From Streptomyces sp. CA-278952 (lineage in GTDB: Bacteria > Actinomycetota > Actinomycetes > Streptomycetales > Streptomycetaceae): 64,000 nucleotides of DNA. The notes under the pieces are model-generated. The model made no database searches and was not told the origin of the DNA. It was given only the letters and a program-made list of their open reading frames with translations. Location: positions 2,356,001-2,420,000 of the forward strand of contig NZ_CP112880.1 of assembly GCF_028747205.1 (NCBI RefSeq), written 5' to 3'. Positions 62,209 through 64,000 of this stretch are shown here, piece after piece. The position numbers and the translations under genes were made by a program. Within the stretch, counting starts at the first letter, position 1; the number at the start of each line of letters is the position of its first letter.

Positions 62209-62370
62209 ACGAAGGCGGGCACCGGCAACATGCCGGGTCTTTCGACCCTTGCGGAACCTGGCGACCGGGATGCTGCGGCGGTGACGAATCGACAACATCG
62301 CCGCCGCCCTGCGGCACCGCGCCCGCGATCTCGCCGCCCACCGGCTCTCCTCGGGGTCAGGTGATCAAAC
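62209..62370 (+). pseudogene. Second ISAs1-type transposase fragment (C-terminal end)
   Basis: Frame 1 encodes GTGNMPGLSTL, then after one extra T (near 62250) frame 2 gives RNLATGMLRR-stop-RIDNIAAALRHRARDLAAH. Removing that T restores the family sequence T-L-R-N-L-A. With an in-frame TGA inside, this is a dead C-terminal piece of an ISAs1-type transposase, not continuous with the fragment at 60462-61014. The rest of 62126-62588 is GC-rich sequence with no gene. Confidence 0.8.
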
Positions 62371-62588
62371 CGCGCGCAACCGCGAGACCGACGAGGCCCT
62401 GACGCACCCCCCACGCTGCGTTCCCAGCCGGCTCGGTCCCGGCGGAAAGCCGCCTTTCCTGCGCCCCGCTGACGTTGTCGATCACCTCTCGTCAGGCTTA
62501 TTTTCGGGCCTGGTTGGGTAGGTAGCGCGCTAACACCGATCGTTCTGAGGCCGATCGCGTCTCCGCACTCGCAGGGGAGGTGAAGGGT

Positions 62589-63002
62589 ATGGATCCCCTT
62601 ACGCTGGCGGCAGGCAGCGCACTTGTCGCAGCAATGGCCACTGACAGCTGGCAGCACTGTCGTGACACCGTGGCCGACTGGTGGAGGCAACGTCACGCGA
62701 ATCGAACAGACGGCCTGGATGCCGCCCTTGATCACCTTCGCACCCAGGTCCTGGCCACAGGTCAGGAGGGAGATCAGCCGGGTGAGGACGCCTTGACCGT
62801 GGCATGGGGAGAACGTTTTCAGCGGCTGCTCGACTCAGACCCTCACATGGCGTCCGAAATACGAGAGTTGATTGACCGGCTCACTCCGGCAGCCTCCTCC
62901 GCCAACGACCGGGATACTCCAGTGGTCACCATGAAGGCGGACGCACGGGACAACGCGCGGATTTTCATGGCCGGACGGGACCAGCACATCACTGGCTCAT
63001 GA
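62589..63002 (+). CDS. Small helical protein paired with an NB-ARC ATPase (candidate effector)
   Basis: A 137-residue protein. N-terminal helix, partly hydrophobic (MDPLTLAAGSALVAAMATDSW), charged helical middle, and a C-terminal tail with ARIFMAGRDQHI. The tail resembles the N-terminal motif of the next gene product (AQIFVAGNDMHA). Such matching short motifs at the end of one protein and the start of an NLR-like ATPase are known as bacterial amyloid signalling motifs. ATG at 62589 follows GGGGAGG; GTG at 62580 is in frame but lies inside the ribosome site. The stop overlaps the next ATG (ATGA). Confidence 0.8.
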   Translation: MDPLTLAAGSALVAAMATDSWQHCRDTVADWWRQRHANRTDGLDAALDHLRTQVLATGQEGDQPGEDALTVAWGERFQRLLDSDPHMASEIRELIDRLTPAASSANDRDTPVVTMKADARDNARIFMAGRDQHITGS

Positions 63003-64000
63003 GCGAGCTGAGCGGCGATGCCGGGGTTCGGCAGGAGATCCACGGCGAGGGACATGCTCAGATCTTTGTCGCGGGCAACGACATGCACGCGACATTCGCT
63101 GCCCCACCGCCGCCCGACGCCGTCGTCGCACTGCGCACGCTCCCCCGTGACATCGCGGCCTTCACCGGCCGCGACAGTGAACTCCTGCGCATCATGCGCG
63201 CGGACACCGTGTCCTCCGGGGCGTTGACCATGCACGCAATCGACGGCATGCCCGGAGTCGGCAAGACGGCTCTGGTCACCCGTATCGCCCATATCCTTGC
63301 CGACCGGTATCCGGACGGGCAGCTCTTCGTCGACCTGCACGCACACACTCCCGGGCGCCAGCCGGCGGACCCACAAGGGGTTCTGACCACCCTTCTCGTC
63401 GGCCTCGGTATTGCCCCCAAGGACGTACCGGGCAGCCTGGAGGCCTGCACATCACTGTGGCGCGACCGGCTCGCCGGTCGCCGCGTACTGCTCGTCCTGG
63501 ACAACGCCGCCGACGTGGCCCAGGTCGAACCGCTCCTGCCGTCCCACCGTGCCAACCTGGTCCTGATCACCAGCCGCCGACGCCTCCTGGGCCTGGACGG
63601 GGCGGCATTGACGTCCCTGGGGACGCTGCCCCCCGACCAGGCGAGCGACCTCTTCGTCCGCCTCACACGGCGCGAGCGGACGGACTCGAACAGCGACACC
63701 ATCAGCGACGCAGTCGCCGCGTGCGGTCACCTGCCCCTCGCGATCAACCTGCTCGCATCTCGTCTGGCGCATCACCCGGACCGTGAGCTCACGGCCTTCG
63801 TCGGCGAGTTCACCACAGCGCTGGACCGCCTGGACGAGCTCCAGGCCGGCAACCGTGCGGTGGCCGCCGCGTTCGACCTGTCCTACCGTGCGCTTCCCGC
63901 CGACAGGCAGCGCTTCTTCCGCTGCCTGGGCATGCATGCCGGAGTACATATCGACCCCTTCGCCGCGGCGGCATTGGGCAACATCTCAGTGGCTCAGGCA
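62999..64000 (+). CDS. NB-ARC/STAND ATPase, 3' end cut by the window
   Basis: The first 334 residues of a STAND-type NTPase. N-terminal motif GHAQIFVAGNDMHATF, then the NB-ARC domain: GRDSELLRIM, Walker A DGMPGVGKTALV, Walker B VLLVLDNAADV, the sensor LVLITSRRRLLGL and GHLPLAINLL, then a winged-helix segment (AVAAAFDLSYRALP). Such ATPases usually end in repeats (TPR or others) beyond the window. ATG at 62999 lies in the stop of the previous gene, so both are coupled. It is probably a conflict/defence or signalling switch. Confidence 0.9.
   Translation, partial: MSELSGDAGVRQEIHGEGHAQIFVAGNDMHATFAAPPPPDAVVALRTLPRDIAAFTGRDSELLRIMRADTVSSGALTMHAIDGMPGVGKTALVTRIAHILADRYPDGQLFVDLHAHTPGRQPADPQGVLTTLLVGLGIAPKDVPGSLEACTSLWRDRLAGRRVLLVLDNAADVAQVEPLLPSHRANLVLITSRRRLLGLDGAALTSLGTLPPDQASDLFVRLTRRERTDSNSDTISDAVAACGHLPLAINLLASRLAHHPDRELTAFVGEFTTALDRLDELQAGNRAVAAAFDLSYRALPADRQRFFRCLGMHAGVHIDPFAAAALGNISVAQA

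Noticed and set aside
62126-62588. Several small frames between the ECF operon and the NB-ARC module
   Set aside because: They are pieces of the transposase remnant or GC-rich shadows without a ribosome site.

Overview
The window is a piece of a Streptomyces-type chromosome (or a close actinomycete). Supporting signs are very high GC with strong third-position bias, a conservon (cvnA-D) operon, a fused 2-oxoglutarate decarboxylase/dehydrogenase (kgd), nickel superoxide dismutase with its maturation peptidase, Ku with a stand-alone LigD-type polymerase, an HspR-type operator in front of lon, PadR/DUF4097 and SigE-family sigma pairs, and TTGAC/TAG promoters. From memory the order ku, ligD-pol ... 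lon ... kgd ... malic enzyme matches the conserved core of the S. coelicolor chromosome; I could not check this.

Layout. 1-5.7 kb: end of a membrane protein, an active Ser/Thr kinase, and divergent ku / LigD polymerase (end-joining repair). 5.9-11.4 kb: HEAT-repeat protein coupled to a zinc-ribbon protein, lipoprotein coupled to an orphan histidine kinase, secreted SH3-like protein. 11.5-15.5 kb: FtsW/RodA-family protein coupled to a class B PBP, then an amidase-signature protein. 15.6-21.1 kb: anchored low-complexity protein, ADP-ribosylglycohydrolase, two divergent diiron proteins, TetR regulator. 21.2-25.5 kb: pseudokinase/PQQ-propeller fusion and a secreted NlpC/P60 hydrolase. 25.6-31.7 kb: conservon operon ending in a StyA-type flavin monooxygenase. 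31.9-38 kb: PP2C-like protein, MarR, deacetylase, lon, spermidine-synthase-like protein. 38.2-44.5 kb: two-component system, kgd, DUF6104 protein. 44.5-51.5 kb: DUF4097/PadR module, a Clp-N/HTH module behind an apparently leaderless promoter, GNAT, GH5 glycosidase, MDR oxidoreductase. 51.7-60.2 kb: malic enzyme, amino-acid ABC transporter, SigE-family sigma pair, methyltransferase, CGNR protein, sodX/sodN.

After about 60.2 kb the character changes. There are two decayed ISAs1-type transposase fragments on either side of a compact ECF sigma operon (30-residue membrane peptide, sigma factor, Cys-containing membrane protein). Then comes a two-gene module made of a small helical protein and an NB-ARC STAND ATPase that runs off the window. 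The end of the first protein and the start of the second share a short motif (A-x-I-F-x-A-G-x-D-x-H), the arrangement expected of an amyloid-type effector/NLR signalling pair. This and the Clp-N/HTH module are the best candidates for little-described systems.

Most genes are packed head to tail with ATGA or GTGA overlaps, so translational coupling is frequent. GC-rich hairpins mark most convergent boundaries. I found no tRNA, rRNA or CRISPR array.
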